From assembly GCA_964059195.1 (NCBI GenBank), contig CAXKWD010000003.1, positions 19,512,606-19,576,605 on the forward strand: 64,000 bases of DNA. The letters are read 5' to 3'. The DNA comes from Ectobius pallidus. Lineage: Eukaryota; Arthropoda; Insecta; Blattodea; Ectobiidae. A model generated the notes under the pieces. That model had not been told where the DNA came from and did no database searches. It saw nothing but the letters and a program-made list of their open reading frames with translations. Both the position numbers and the translations under genes were made by a program. This document shows, piece by piece, positions 44,201 to 54,105 of the stretch (positions are counted from its first letter, which is position 1; every line of letters begins with the position of its first letter).

Positions 44201-45185
44201 TCGAATGATAAATGCAATCAGTGACCATTTTTTCATTAAACAGTTAGGACGAAAAGTGAGACTGTATGTCAGTACCTGTCACTTATGTCAGACTGGAAAG
44301 AATAAAAACACCGCCTACGCCACTGAGATACATTCTGTAGAATCAACAGCACCAAATCAATTAATATGCGGAGATATATTGGGACCCCTCATACGCACTA
44401 ACTTCGGTAATCAATATGTTTTTGTTTTGGTTGATGTATTCAGCAAATTAGTAGCCTTGTATCCCATAAGAGATTTATCAACAAAGATTTGCTTAATGAA
44501 GATGCAAGAATATGTCAATACGTTCGGACAGGTATCCAGTTGTCTGACAGATAACGCCTCAATTTTCGCAAGCCGGAAATGGACAGATGGCTTAAGTAGG
44601 ATAGGAATCAAGACATTACATTCATCTAATTATAACCCACAAAGCAACATTTCCGAACGATATATCAAACAGGTTATATCTTATCTACGCTTACTCACAC
44701 ACAGACAACACAAAAATTGGTTTCGTTACTTAAAACCTATACAGGCCATATTGAATGAAACGAGACACCAGGTCACAAAAGAAATTCCTTTGGAAGTAGT
44801 AAAGCAATGTAAAGTTGGACCCCTCTTTTCAAACACCCCACCTGTTTTGAACACTTGTGAGAAATCTGACATTGAAGTGTGTCAAGCCATTCTTCAAAGG
44901 TTACAAAAGCGATGGTTGAAAAGAAAAGAAAAGCCACGAAAGAAAAGAAAGAAATGGGAACCCAAATTAGGAGACTATGTACTACTAAGACAACATGTGT
45001 TATCCAACAGACTTCAAAACAAACAACGTAAGTTTTCTTTAATTTTTAGAGGACCATTAGTAATAAATGCAAAATTTAGTACCGATACCTTTGAGTTAAA
45101 AGAAGCCAAGAAACCCCATAAAATTGTTGGCAGATATCGTAAACAATTATTGAGACCATATCATGTGATGTCACGGATTGTATGA
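41202..45185 (+). CDS. pol: Pol: protease, reverse transcriptase, RNase H, integrase
   Basis: Pol copies the element RNA into DNA and inserts it. The frame is open from 41169 to 45185 and is probably made as Gag-Pol after the shift at 41196-41202. Numbering from the TTG at 41217: protease DTGS (D221); RT with D552 (STDLNSAFWQ) and YLDD (D616, D617); RNase H acidic residues D763, E802, D829, D872; integrase zinc finger H986, H991, C1021, C1024; catalytic D1053, D1112 and E1147 with 34 residues between the last two. The end is Lys/Arg-rich, with no clear GPY/F motif or chromodomain. Residues 60-190 are Asn/Thr-rich linker. All catalytic residues are present and there are no internal stops. Confidence 0.95.
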   Translation, partial: RLRAPLEPRKRGPAVLRNNNGGTANKVMKLSDKALRSAPHSVQDSKAYKQALSTTVTQHKPTILSRKGFSNAAVHAVSSMVCPSNSGFTGAKHNKIAVNNLNDTNIDSVNNKKENHKTGHHNKAMIHNKEIVRDKIATIHDTAITDTLSKTSNTTPHIFTDNNAVDNNIVINNDYTTTDFHNNTDMTTPTDITVGILQRSELSQDPNKPPTIEVLIGENPYQITLDTGSDAQVMSQNTFLELQRTRAITQILPVYNMSALLAAGRTRFRIRHQCFVPLNIAGHTVEVLFLVITGLNLPLIVGSEVFRQLEAIIDFRNENFNFIGNDRQELTVPFRRPAPLPFTAGDCNPDLQEETFFVEAVNTYPQPLIQLTQDDHSQQPLTPLLSSQTEHNIQHLTSEVDVNIQHIMTSSEIDSLILAKVSETQGLDTHAQQTLLGILRKHRDLFTNKIGKCNLYTHQINRRSTTVIRHKPRPIPLNLRAKVTAVIQNMLDQGIIEDSMSNHSNPLCIVIKPSGDIRLTIDARTLNNDCQEDNYKPLTSDELLSRAKEGDYFSSTDLNSAFWQIPLDSESRDMTSFNYQGRHFRFCRVPFGCRTSSAALLRALALTFNWSSNPFIIPYLDDILIASYSIADHMDHIDQTLDKLRTAGFTLNISKCHFFQREVKFLGYIISGKDFRIDDEKVAAILQIPAPKNQKQLRSFLGVCQYQARFVQNYAQEIFPLKPLLRKAQKWEWTTEHDAAFNKVKQLFAESIRLQKPDDSIPYFIATDASARGIGSILFQVKDGEKRLIATASKGLNTTQSRMYPTELEVYAVYEALNKYKHYIYNRKVTVLCDHMSLSFINQCKLSNSRVSRFISAISRYNIEIQHIKGFDNKLPDILSRLPSHPGIASMEGQVEKEVKIMRITVNDKYKLNNKLANLVTLQNDDEYLSSIRPKLQGIPDSNSNPACGHDNQKTIALHNNVIYKLCGLETPTWKPYVPKALEHDIIASYHENLAHSGTDRMINAISDHFFIKQLGRKVRLYVSTCHLCQTGKNKNTAYATEIHSVESTAPNQLICGDILGPLIRTNFGNQYVFVLVDVFSKLVALYPIRDLSTKICLMKMQEYVNTFGQVSSCLTDNASIFASRKWTDGLSRIGIKTLHSSNYNPQSNISERYIKQVISYLRLLTHRQHKNWFRYLKPIQAILNETRHQVTKEIPLEVVKQCKVGPLFSNTPPVLNTCEKSDIEVCQAILQRLQKRWLKRKEKPRKKRKKWEPKLGDYVLLRQHVLSNRLQNKQRKFSLIFRGPLVINAKFSTDTFELKEAKKPHKIVGRYRKQLLRPYHVMSRIV

Positions 45186-46693
45186 GAATCAAAGCATACG
45201 AGGTAAATTTTGCTCTTAATCAATGAACTGGAAACGAAAAAGGACTACGAGAATGGAATGTAAAATATTTTTGCGTGAACCCTCTCAGATCTATGTTTCA
45301 TTTTTACGTTAACACAACGAATGTATTAATTTAAGGTAAAATGATGAAGCCCTCATTTTATAAGTAAACACTGAAAGACAATTAACGATACAAGAATTAC
45401 CTCATATAATGAAGTGATTTTTGCCGTGTTTCCTTGGAGACGAAGAAGTGTTTAGCTAGCCTTTTTCCGACTAAAATTGTATATATTAAGAAGTGAAGTG
45501 CAGATCCCCCTCTGAATTATACTGAAGTAAATGAAACATCGATTTGACTTAGGATAATCATACTAGTATTTGATTTAAATATATAAGAAAATTTTAGTTA
45601 CACTTATTGAAAATATTGAATTAAGTTTTATAATTACACATTACACTTTGGTTAAAGAATTAAGATTTATGAATAAATAAGTATTTTACTATCATGCATA
45701 TTCAATTTAGGATCCTCCCTACAACCTTACACCAATAAAATATAAGGTATAAAATGGAGATGAAACAGATAAATAATGAGTTATGAAAAGTGAATTTATG
45801 AGTGTGCAAAGATTATGAATAATTAAAGGTAAGAAATGAGTCGACGATGAAAAATGAGAAAAGTATGACAAGGAAGGAATCCACTGTCAAAAGAGTGAAA
45901 AAGATCACTAATGAGAAAGAAAATAATAAAATGAAGGTAAGGCATGCACTTATAATAATCATGCTAGAAAAAGCAGATTGACATTTAAGAATGATATTAT
46001 TGATTGTGTAGGAGTAAGAATGCATAAATTGGTAGTAAACTTGAACATGATATTACGAAATAAGCAAAATAAATTTATTTGAATAAAAAGGATACCTGAA
46101 GAACAGAAGAAAGAAAATAATACGTTTTTAGATTGTGTAATTAAACATAAAGTGTGAAGTGTATAAGTAATCAAATCCCATTGTGTGTTAAATAAAATTT
46201 TATGTATTTAACGGTAAGTAATTAAGTGTAATTAGTAAAATTGTTTCATTAGGTGAAGAACAGTGATGTACCAGAAATGAGTTACAACCAGTCAAGATGA
46301 CTATTATCAAGTAATTCAATGTAACAAAGATTTCATTTTATTAGGTGAAAAGGAAAGAGAAGCGTACTACAAGTGAGTACAATGAAGTAAAGAAAGGAAG
46401 ATTATCAGCTGATTCAATGTAACAAGTGTATGATTTAACAATGTTTATATTTTAAGAGTTTTAATGTGAAAACTATATTTTTATTCAGTCGACGAGGAAG
46501 AACACAGATAAAAGATAACAGATAATAAATTACAAAATATTCATCATTACAAAATCAAAATAACTAATTGATATACGAACTGACCGAGAAATTTTGGATG
46601 CGAGACTAACGAAAAATTTTTAAAATTATTTATAAAACTATTTTCCAAATACCAATTACTTCATAATTTTAATAATTATAGCGTTCGGACATT
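45186..46693 (+). other. 3' non-coding region of the LTR element
   Basis: About 1.5 kb between pol and the 3' LTR. No env-like or other plus-strand frame is seen. An imperfect tandem repeat of about 95 bp lies at 46240-46435 (ATTAGGTGAA, then TTCAATGTAACAA in both units). No polypurine tract stands immediately before the LTR: the last bases are GCGTTCGGACATT. Confidence 0.75.
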
Positions 46694-48091
46694 TGTAACC
46701 GATCAGTTCATATGGACTTATATAAAAAGAGGAATCAAATATAAGAAAATACATTTCACGGACAATATTTGAACTTCCCGCAACATTATCGACTACTAAA
46801 AACTACCATTACGCCTAGACTATTACAATGACCATAAAACGAATTACATGACAAGACAGAGGACATTTACACGAACAATTTGATATACAACATGACCATC
46901 TGAATCAAAAGACATTACCAGCAATTACAAATAATTAATCAAACGATTAATTATTAACACGACAACATAGAAAATTACATCATTCAACGTATAATCAAGA
47001 AAGCTATACAACTACACTTATTGCAGACAATAGTGACAATTACTTTATGAATTATTAACTAAATAAGGGAATACAATGAAGTGAAGGCGTGGCTTTTTGT
47101 CTGGAGAAGTCCACTGTCGCCAGCTATTAAAGTGAAGTTGATGGATACGTTTCTCCCCAAACCTCAACCCACTTTAACGACAAATATTTCAAACACTAGC
47201 AGACGACTTAGCTAATTTCCAATCACAAGAGACAAAGCCTACTGACAGAACCAATGGAATGGCTAGAATATTTTAACACAGAAACATATTAACACGAACA
47301 GGAGCGACCAACAGAGACTTGAAGACATCTATTCAACAGCGACGGACGTAAATTTTATAGACTAAACCGGAGTTAGAAATATACAGTGAAACAGTAACAA
47401 GTACTAATATTAATTTTATACCGACTTTTAAATAATACGGTCGAGGATAAAGATATATATATATATTGGAATAAGACAAGATTATAGATATTATTTTTCG
47501 TATTGAAAAGTTAAACGAATAAATACCGCCATAAGATATATAACCTAAAATTCCTGCAATAAAACGTGCAGATGTTATAAGTATAATAATATAACCTAAA
47601 GTAATTTTGGCGACGACGAAGCAAATAGATAAAGACATTACTGTATTCTTCCTCCAGACATTTTAAGAAATTAACAAATTAAGTGAAAGATTTTCGGACA
47701 AAATAAACTTACAAATATTATTCAAGTTCATTATCAATAGACTTCATTTTTACGACCTATAATCCCTTCATCTTATATCCTATTTTAGTTTTCGTCGAGC
47801 ACGACCCTGAAAGAGATCTCGCTCTATCAACTGAGTTAGAAATAGCCGGACATAATATATTCAACGACCCCTACTGACAATTATACATTGGCACCCAACA
47901 GTCATAAATTAGCACCCAACATTACGAACAGATATAAATTGGCACCCATTTTGACGTTAATCATTTCATCACCCTACGAACAGTTATAAATTGGTCGCCC
48001 AACTCTAGGCCAATATATCCAAACCTACAAACGGTTATAAATTGGCGCTCATCTCGGTGCTAATCAAATACTCCCCCTACGAACAGTTATA
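46694..48091 (+). repeat. 3' long terminal repeat
   Basis: 1,398 bp, offset exactly 9,837 bp from the 5' LTR and matching it except for the two changes noted. It ends CAGTTATA, followed by the GTGT target duplication and the resumed LINE. Confidence 0.93.
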
Positions 48092-48371
48092 GTGTTTAGG
48101 AAAATATTTGGACCCAAGAGGGGTGAAAATGGGAACTGGAGAAAATTGCATAACGACGAGCTTCATGACATGTCCGCTTCACCGGATGTAGTATGGGTAA
48201 TTTGATCGCGAAGGTTTAAATGGGCTGGACATGTTGCACGCATGGGGGAGGAAAGACATATCTCAAAAGTATTGACTGGGAGACCCGAAGGTAAAAAACC
48301 ACGCGGAAGACCTAGACGTAGGGGGGAGGACAATCTTAAAATGGATTTAAGGGAAGTAGGATTTGCCGGGT

Positions 48372-48660
48372 GGGGGTACGCCACAGCGTAGTGGTTGAGG
48401 CGCTGCGCTACAAACCGAAAGGTCGCGGGTTCGATCCCCGATGAGGTCATTGGAGTTTTTCGTTTGTCCTAATCCTTGTGGTGACACTAGGGCCCTGGGT
48501 TCGACTCAGCCTCAAACAGAAATGAGTACTAGGAGCAATTCTGGGGATAAAGGCTGCCGGTGCGTAAGGCTGACAACATTACCACCTTCATGTGCCGATT
48601 GTCTAAAAATATTGGAGCCTCATACTGTTGGATCCCTATGGGCCTTCATGGGAACACAAA
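48372..48660 (+). mobile_element. tRNA-derived SINE (family D) in the LINE tail
   Basis: The A-box-like GCGTAGTGGTTGAGG and the B box GGGTTCGATCCCC (48429-48441) form a tRNA-like head. The body includes CTGGGTTCGACTCAGCCTC and GCCGGTGCGTAAGGCTGAC. The sense strand spells VRLTTLPPSCADC, a peptide I associate with mis-annotated cockroach SINE sequence (recollection, not searched). Confidence 0.7.
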
Positions 48661-48835
48661 AAAAGGACTTGCTAGGGATGACTGGATGGAGTTATCACAG
48701 AATAGGGTTGAATGGCGTGCTCAGGTAAGCACGGCAATGAACCTTCGAGCTCCATAAAATAGATAATATTCCTTTAGCTTGCTGAGGAATTGTCTATTGT
48801 CATTGAGTAAGTAAGTATGAGTAAGTTACAAATAA

Positions 48836-49266
48836 ATACAAATACAAATATGCCTTCCGGTGTATTAGCCTAAGGGTATCGTAACTTTGTCTCTTTCTGA
48901 CGGCCTTCGTTGATTTCATTTTTCCCTCGAACTAGTTTTTTTGTATGGAAATATTTATTTTCACGGAATTTGAGCTGAGTAAATGTTGGTTTTGTATCTT
49001 AGTGATTGTGTTGGTATGGGGAGCACGAAAGCTTGGAATCGATGAAAGTCTCACCTAAACAACTAAATGCACTTCTCTTGTATTGCGGCTAACCACATAA
49101 TGCAGGATTGAATGTTGCGTTATTCATTCTGTAATCGTGTTAGTAATCACGTCATAGAGTAATCCTACCTCCAACAAGACCATTATTGTAAAAAATCGAC
49201 TTTTCTCAGATCTCGTTTGTGATACTCTTCCTGTCTGCACACTATTTCTTCATATTTATTAAAATA
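48836..49266. other. Unassigned intergenic stretch
   Basis: About 430 bp, no gene or repeat end seen. Confidence 0.4.
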
Positions 49267-50294
49267 CTAGCTGAAAAGGCCCGGCGTCGCCCGGGATTTG
49301 TATTTTGTAATTTGAAATTAACTTATGGAGGACTTTCGATGTTGAAACTCTAGGTCCTGATATAATAATGTATGTAGAATTCGAAATGAGGAAGAACAAC
49401 ATATGGCACTCAGACTATTTCCTCAGAAAACGCTAGATATAGCTTTTTATGGTTCATAGAGGATGTCGAATGCTGCATTCCGTTGCTTCTACTCATAATG
49501 CCTGGGAGGGGTTGAAATAAGAAGAAACATAAATTACATAAGATTGTATTGACTTGACGGAAAATTTTATTTCTCATTCTCATGTTACCATACAACCGTT
49601 TCGGAGCTGAAATAAAATAGAAATGCAGTATCACTTTCATACTTTCCTCCCCTAAAACCCGGGACATAATACACTGCGAGCATAGGACTCAAAATGTTCC
49701 ATCCCATGCTTAGGGCCTATGATAAATCTCAACTAATAAAAAGCCTACAGCTATGGATAACTGACTATTTACCGACTTCTGATATAGCATACTCACACAC
49801 TTAAGTTGCTCCTGCAATACGACCTCTTATTCTACATCAAAATGTGAAGTGAGAAAATATTTCTTATGTCGAGGGTAGAGAAAGTTATGTGACTGCATCA
49901 CACTGTGCTTTATTTTCGTGTAATTCATTTTTCAGTAATTATTTTCGCCAATATATTACATGGAATCATAATTCGTTAAAGTCCAGCATTAGGCTATATA
50001 GTTGCCAAGGCCCTATGTAATCACAGTAAACAATTCACTGTTGCCATGTGAACTGAATAACATTTCATTTTTTTCAGTAGAATATTCACAGAAATTATAT
50101 AATTTTCAAGGGAAGGACTGATTTGTTTCAATTTTAATGTCGACAGCTATACTTCCCGGGCTTAACTGGGTATGTGTGCAAAATGTCGTGTAAATTGGTA
50201 AAGAAATGTAGATTTGTATAAGGAACAAACATACATACATACATACATACATACATACACACATACATACACACTTTCGACTTTATATATTAGA
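49267..50294 (-). mobile_element. Non-autonomous Helitron, minus strand
   Basis: The minus strand ends with CCCGGGCGACGCCGGGCC, a short spacer and CTAG before a T. Its 3' 300 bp match the Helitrons at 35857 and 62150. The proposed 5' end, TCTAATATATAAAGTCG at 50294, is followed by an ATGT/TATG microsatellite. It is preceded by G rather than A, so this end is less certain. Confidence 0.65.
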
Positions 50295-50469
50295 CATGTT
50301 CAACACCGTTAAGCACGATCAATGAAATAAAATAAATATGATACCACTTGCTCAAATAAGATATTTTGTGTTAAATTAATTCGCAGGCTTCCATGGCCGG
50401 TGTTATACATAAACCGATTGTACTGGCTATCCGGGTTGGGCCGCGTCGTGTTTTTAGTGTCTTCTAACG

Positions 50470-50499
50470 TTTCGGACATCCTATCGTGTCCTTCTTCAG
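50470..50499 (-). ncRNA. Hammerhead-like hairpin motif (copy 3)
   Basis: On the minus strand: CTGAAGA, one A, stem GGACA/TGTCC with an 8-nt loop, GAAA, then CGTTAGAAG. The core blocks match the hammerhead pattern apart from the extra base. The flanks (GGCCCAACCCGGATAGCC, ACACCGGCCATGG) look like a dispersed repeat. Confidence 0.3.
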
Positions 50500-50654
50500 A
50501 GAAAGATTCGCATTAAAAATAAATGCCTGTGAAGAGTAAACAGTCGCAGTTGTCATGACGTCAGTTTTAAAGTTTTAATTGTTTACCGCTAGATATCGCT
50601 GATCTTATACCCATCTTCCCTGTTTATGTTATGGGGATGCTTAATAATCTATAT

Positions 50655-51043
50655 GGCTTCTGTTACGAAAAAGAAAATTTCAAATAAAATTATTAAAAAA
50701 GTACATATATACTGAAGATATTTCAAAGATCCTAGATTATGTTGTTTACACGGCATTAACAAACATACAGAAAAAAAATCACTGAGAAATATCTATATTT
50801 GTGGAAGTTATCAGGGAAACGGCTGTTCAGTGCATGAAACGTGGCAACCATTTTGAAACGATAATTACCCGTAACTGTAACAGTTTTATTAATTTTTAAA
50901 ATAGTATGCAATTGTAGAAATAGTCAATAAAGAGTATGTCATATTGCAAGACTGTAGAGCAATTCATTGCTGAGAAAAGAAATAATGAAATTCTCATATT
51001 TCTCACCAATTAATTTCATCGAAAGCTGTATGTTCCCCCTTAA
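50655..51043 (+). mobile_element. Right half of the TTAA-ended foldback family
   Basis: It matches about 490-879 of this window, including GGAAACGGC, CGTAACTGTAACAGTTT, CAATTCATTGCTGAGAAAA and the CCCCCTTAA end. The left half is missing. Confidence 0.7.
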
Positions 51044-51144
51044 ATAGTTGCTGTTTACAATAGTTAATTCGCTTCATATTTCTCCAATGGTATAATTATA
51101 GATTGAATGTTTTGATAAGTTCCGCCTATATACCACTAAATATT

Positions 51145-51904
51145 AAAACAATCAGCTGAAGTCTACATGAGGTAAGGAGAACAGTTAATTAACAACACGT
51201 GTTTTGAATTTGGCTTTTATTGTGTTCTTCTAAACGTATTTTTATTGTATTAGCACTCAAACATTCACCGTAGAATGTTCAGCTCGCAAGACTATCGGCG
51301 TGACTGATGATGACGCATATGACGTCGAAATGCATCTCAATATATTGAAAAACAACGAAAGCTGAAGATTACAAGAGATAAGTATCTACCACTAATCAAG
51401 ATCCACTAATCTAATCCAAGAAGAAGGACCACATAAATTACAGTTATTCACAATATGACATTGTTATAATTTACTCTCTAGTAATAATAGTCACACAACA
51501 CAAATACAAGAAGAAAGAAGCTAAGTGCATTTTATCCAAGAAGAAAATTATTTATGACATACACAGACATCTGTGTGCTATTTTAAAACAATTGACAAGT
51601 ATTAGGATACTTTATCTAAGTTTCATATATGTTTAATTTTAATTCATATATGTTTAATTTTAATTCATATTTTAACTATTTTGACAAGGTTAACTTCGTA
51701 ATTTTATTATTAATTATTGTAAATAATCTAATTTGACAACACATTGAGCTCAATGTTATTTTAATATTTTATATTAAGTGTTAGACTAAATCTAATACAA
51801 TAAAAATACGTTTAGAAGAACACAATAAAAGTCAAATTCAAAACACGTGTTGTTAATTAACTGTTCTCCTTGCCTCATGTAGACTTCAGCTGATTGTTTT
51901 AAAA
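51145..51904. mobile_element. Foldback element inserted in the palindrome's left arm
   Basis: AAAACAATCAGCTGAAGTC at 51145 is mirrored by GACTTCAGCTGATTGTTTT ending at 51900. The arms are about 110 bp and include CAACACGTGTTTTGAATTTG. The middle is AT-rich and non-coding and carries the hairpin motif at 51304. Confidence 0.75.
51304..51330 (+). ncRNA. Hammerhead-like hairpin motif (copy 4, canonical core letters)
   Basis: CTGATGA, one T, stem GACG/CGTC with a 7-nt loop, then GAAA. CUGAUGA and GAAA are exactly the hammerhead core strings. As in the other three copies, one nucleotide separates CUGAUGA from stem II. Stems I and III and the cleavage site could not be placed. Confidence 0.35.
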
Positions 51905-52218
51905 TCTCTTCTCTATATAGCCTATATATAAAAGGCTTTGTCCTGACTGACAGGAATCAACGTAGAGCCTAAACTATAACAGGTAGAGACTTGGAATTTT
52001 GACAGTACCTTCGTTTCATAATGTAGGTGCTCACTAAGAAAGGATTTTGAAAAATTCTGACTTTAAATGCCAAAAATCAAATGTTTTTGAGAATACTTAA
52101 TCCCTTTTTACACAGAATTATCGAATCCGAATCACATTTGACATTAAAACATATTGTTGCCAGTGGGTTTCAGATGGGTTTGGAGTTAAATTAAATGGAA
52201 GTTTGACAATTACAGTAT
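51905..52218 (+). mobile_element. Helitron 5' fragment
   Basis: It starts TCTCTTCTCTATATAG and then follows the 29839 Helitron (GGCTTTGTCCTGACTGACAG to GTTTGACAATTACAG). It stops exactly where the 24089-24402 fragment also loses similarity. The 3' hairpin and CTAG are absent. Confidence 0.75.
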
Positions 52219-52721
52219 TTTTTTTTTTTTCACTATTTATTATTTTTATTATTTACCATGAAAATTACAAATTACAAATTAAAAAATACAAATTAATACA
52301 AAATTATTACAAATACAAATATAAATAATATAAACAATATTATTACAATTACAAAAGAGCATTATTTACCCCGCATGAGCATAGCTCGTGTTCGGGGTCA
52401 GTTCAGTTATACTAAAATTATATTTTGAACATTATATAAAAAGAAAACATACATATTATAGTTTTAGGCAAAAAATAAGAATAAAAATAAATAAGATTGC
52501 TTATATGAAATAAAATACTTGAACAAAGATACGAAAAATAAATTACAATAACATAACAAAGTTACAAACAAAATACCCTATGTTAAAAATTAAAAATTTA
52601 CAGTTAAGAATGAATAACGGGAAAAAGTGGGTAAAAGTACAATTACAAGTTAGATTTAATCAATTCGAGTATTTGTTTTTTAAACAGTTTATTGTTTAGT
52701 GGTATCAGATTAGGGTTTCTT
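52219..52721 (-). pseudogene. LINE 3' end, minus strand, with poly(A)
   Basis: The minus strand reads RRNPNLIPLNNKLFKKQILE and then LIKSNL with a stop (52724-52645), the terminal residues of a LINE ORF, followed by about 430 bp of AT-rich 3' UTR and a poly(A) tail (poly(T) at 52219-52231). It is 5'-truncated at the resumed palindrome arm. Confidence 0.65.
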
Positions 52722-53458
52722 CTACACCATTTCAACCTCAATTTCGGAAAAAGTAATTACAATTTCGGAAAAAGTCATTTCAATTTCGGAAAAAGTAAAT
52801 TCAATTTCGGAAAAAGTCATTTCAATTTCGGAAAAAGTAATTTCAATTTCGGAAAAAATAACTTCAATTTCGGAAATACCAGGGCTATTTTTTTTTAAAC
52901 ATTATGGGGCATAAAATGAAAACCACAGTGAAAATTAAAACTGTTTTATTTGGAACATTTCGGTACAACTTCTAGCTACTTCTCTACCTAGTCGCGCTCC
53001 GATTGAGACATTTGTTGAAGCGTGGTGCAACTTTCAAGTACCCTCTTCAATAGGCTGGCGGCAAGCTTCTATGAAAAGGGTACTTGAAAGTTGCACCACG
53101 CTTCAACAAATGTCTCAATCGGGGTGCGACTAGGTAGAGAAGTAGCTAGAAGTTGTACCTAAATGTTCCAAATAAAACAGTTTTGATTTTCACTGTGGTT
53201 TTCATTTTATGCCCCATCGGAGGTTTAAAAAATAGCCCTCGTATTTCCGAAATTGAAGTTACTTTTTCCGAAATTGAAATTACTTTTTCCGAAATTGAAA
53301 TTACTTTTTCCGAAATTGAAATTACTTTTTCCGAAATTGAAATTACAATTTCCGAAATTGAAATGACTTTTTCCCAAATTGAAATTACCTTTTCCGAAAT
53401 TGAGGTTGAAACGGTGTAGTTTAGTGGTATATAGGCGGAACTTATCAAAACATTCAAT

Positions 53459-54010
53459 GCTGTTTACAAGGCAACAGGAATCACTTGTTATTTTCCTTAT
53501 TGTTAAAAAAAAAAGCCATGTAAACAAAGTTGCAGGGTTGAAATATCCCCAAAGGTGTAATTCCCCAGGGCGATGGTAAACACATACGCTTTAATTTGCA
53601 TTAACTGGAGGGACGCGTAATAACAAGGGGTCTGCATTAATTTACTAGTAAACACCACCTGCGTTTCATTACCTGCTTGCTGCCTTCAAATTTGTGTCCT
53701 CACCTTTACATAATGAAATGAGAACTTGATACTGGATAAACACTAGTGTACAAAAAGAACGCCACAAGAAATCACAAATTACGGTGCTCTGAATGTATCA
53801 TTTGTTAACAGGTTCATTACGAAGTTACAGCTAAGTGAAGTTTTTTGCCAATATTTTAACTAAAGGAATCAGCGCAACAGTGGTTTAAAGCTATTTTTTT
53901 TTCAAGTTTAGAGAAAAAGCAAGTTATAATTCTACAACTTGTGGTTTTTAATACAATTTAAAATATAAATATATGTTGGTACTTGGCTGTTGTATGTTGC
54001 TTGATAAACT
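53459..54010. other. Unassigned intergenic stretch
   Basis: About 550 bp without gene or repeat ends. Confidence 0.4.
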
Positions 54011-54011
54011 T

Positions 54012-54105
54012 AAAGGGGGGGACATACGGCTTTCGGTAAAATTCACAGGTGAGAAATAGGTGAATTTGTGACTATCGACAGAAATTTATCAGGGAAAAAA
54101 TAAAT
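54012..54105 (+). mobile_element. Terminal scrap of the TTAA-ended foldback family
   Basis: TTAAAGGGGGGGACATACGG, then AAAATTCACAGGTGAGAAAT, matches the left terminus of the element at 156. Only the end is present. Confidence 0.6.

Larger units (their letters stand above)
36857..48091 (+). mobile_element. Full-length Ty3/Gypsy-type LTR retrotransposon
   Basis: This 11,235-bp element has two 1,398-bp LTRs, a 0.5-kb leader, gag, pol and a 1.5-kb 3' non-coding region. The 4-bp target duplication GTGT (36853-36856 and 48092-48095) and the re-joined LINE codons prove the boundaries. I found two LTR differences (near 38097 and 38248 against 47934 and 48085), so insertion is recent. The domain order protease, RT, RNase H, integrase is that of Ty3/Gypsy. 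Long LTRs recall the Osvaldo lineage, but lineage needs a tree. Confidence 0.93.
36812..48835 (+). pseudogene. LINE tail (WAGHVARMG type) split by an LTR element and a SINE
   Basis: The codons before the LTR element (36815-36856) read REEHSVRVFGNRV, and after it (48092 on) FRKIFGPKRGENGNW, followed by KLHNDELHD, a stop, KWAGHVARMGEERHISKVL and RGRPRRRGEDN. After the SINE at 48372-48660 come ARDDWMELSQNRVEW and the end AAMNLRAP-like, then a 3' UTR whose last 60 bp match the LINE at 7720. Only these flanking parts belong to the LINE. Confidence 0.8.
51103..53458. mobile_element. Large palindrome with 21-bp minisatellite arms, interrupted
   Basis: The outer arm GAATGTTTTGATAAGTTCCG (51105) is mirrored at 53436-53455. 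The left arm breaks off after CCACTAAA (51140) and resumes at CTACACC (about 52722). Inside, a 21-bp unit based on TTTCAATTTCGGAAAAAGT repeats at 52736-52880 and in reverse at 53250-53405. Between them lie unique arms centred near 53058. Without the 1.6-kb insertion it would be about 0.78 kb of nearly perfect inverted repeat. Confidence 0.75.

Noticed and set aside
45186..46693. env-like gene that would make the element an errantivirus
   Set aside because: No plus-strand frame of useful length, signal peptide or membrane segment could be found.
46680..46693. GTTCGGA shared between the sequence before the 3' LTR and the 5' flank (36840-36846)
   Set aside because: The match is only seven bases. 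The 5' flank is explained fully by LINE codons, so it is probably coincidence rather than an extended LTR.
48163..48450. 95-codon minus frame
   Set aside because: It is antisense to the LINE tail and SINE head. The peptide is typical of reverse-read tRNA-derived repeats.
52690..53460. CRISPR-like array
   Set aside because: Units are contiguous 21-bp repeats without unique spacers, in a eukaryotic transposon setting.
52692..53527. Frames encoding repeats of FNFGKS or ISEKV
   Set aside because: They are read-through of a 21-bp minisatellite (7 codons per unit) on both strands of a palindrome, not a repeat protein.
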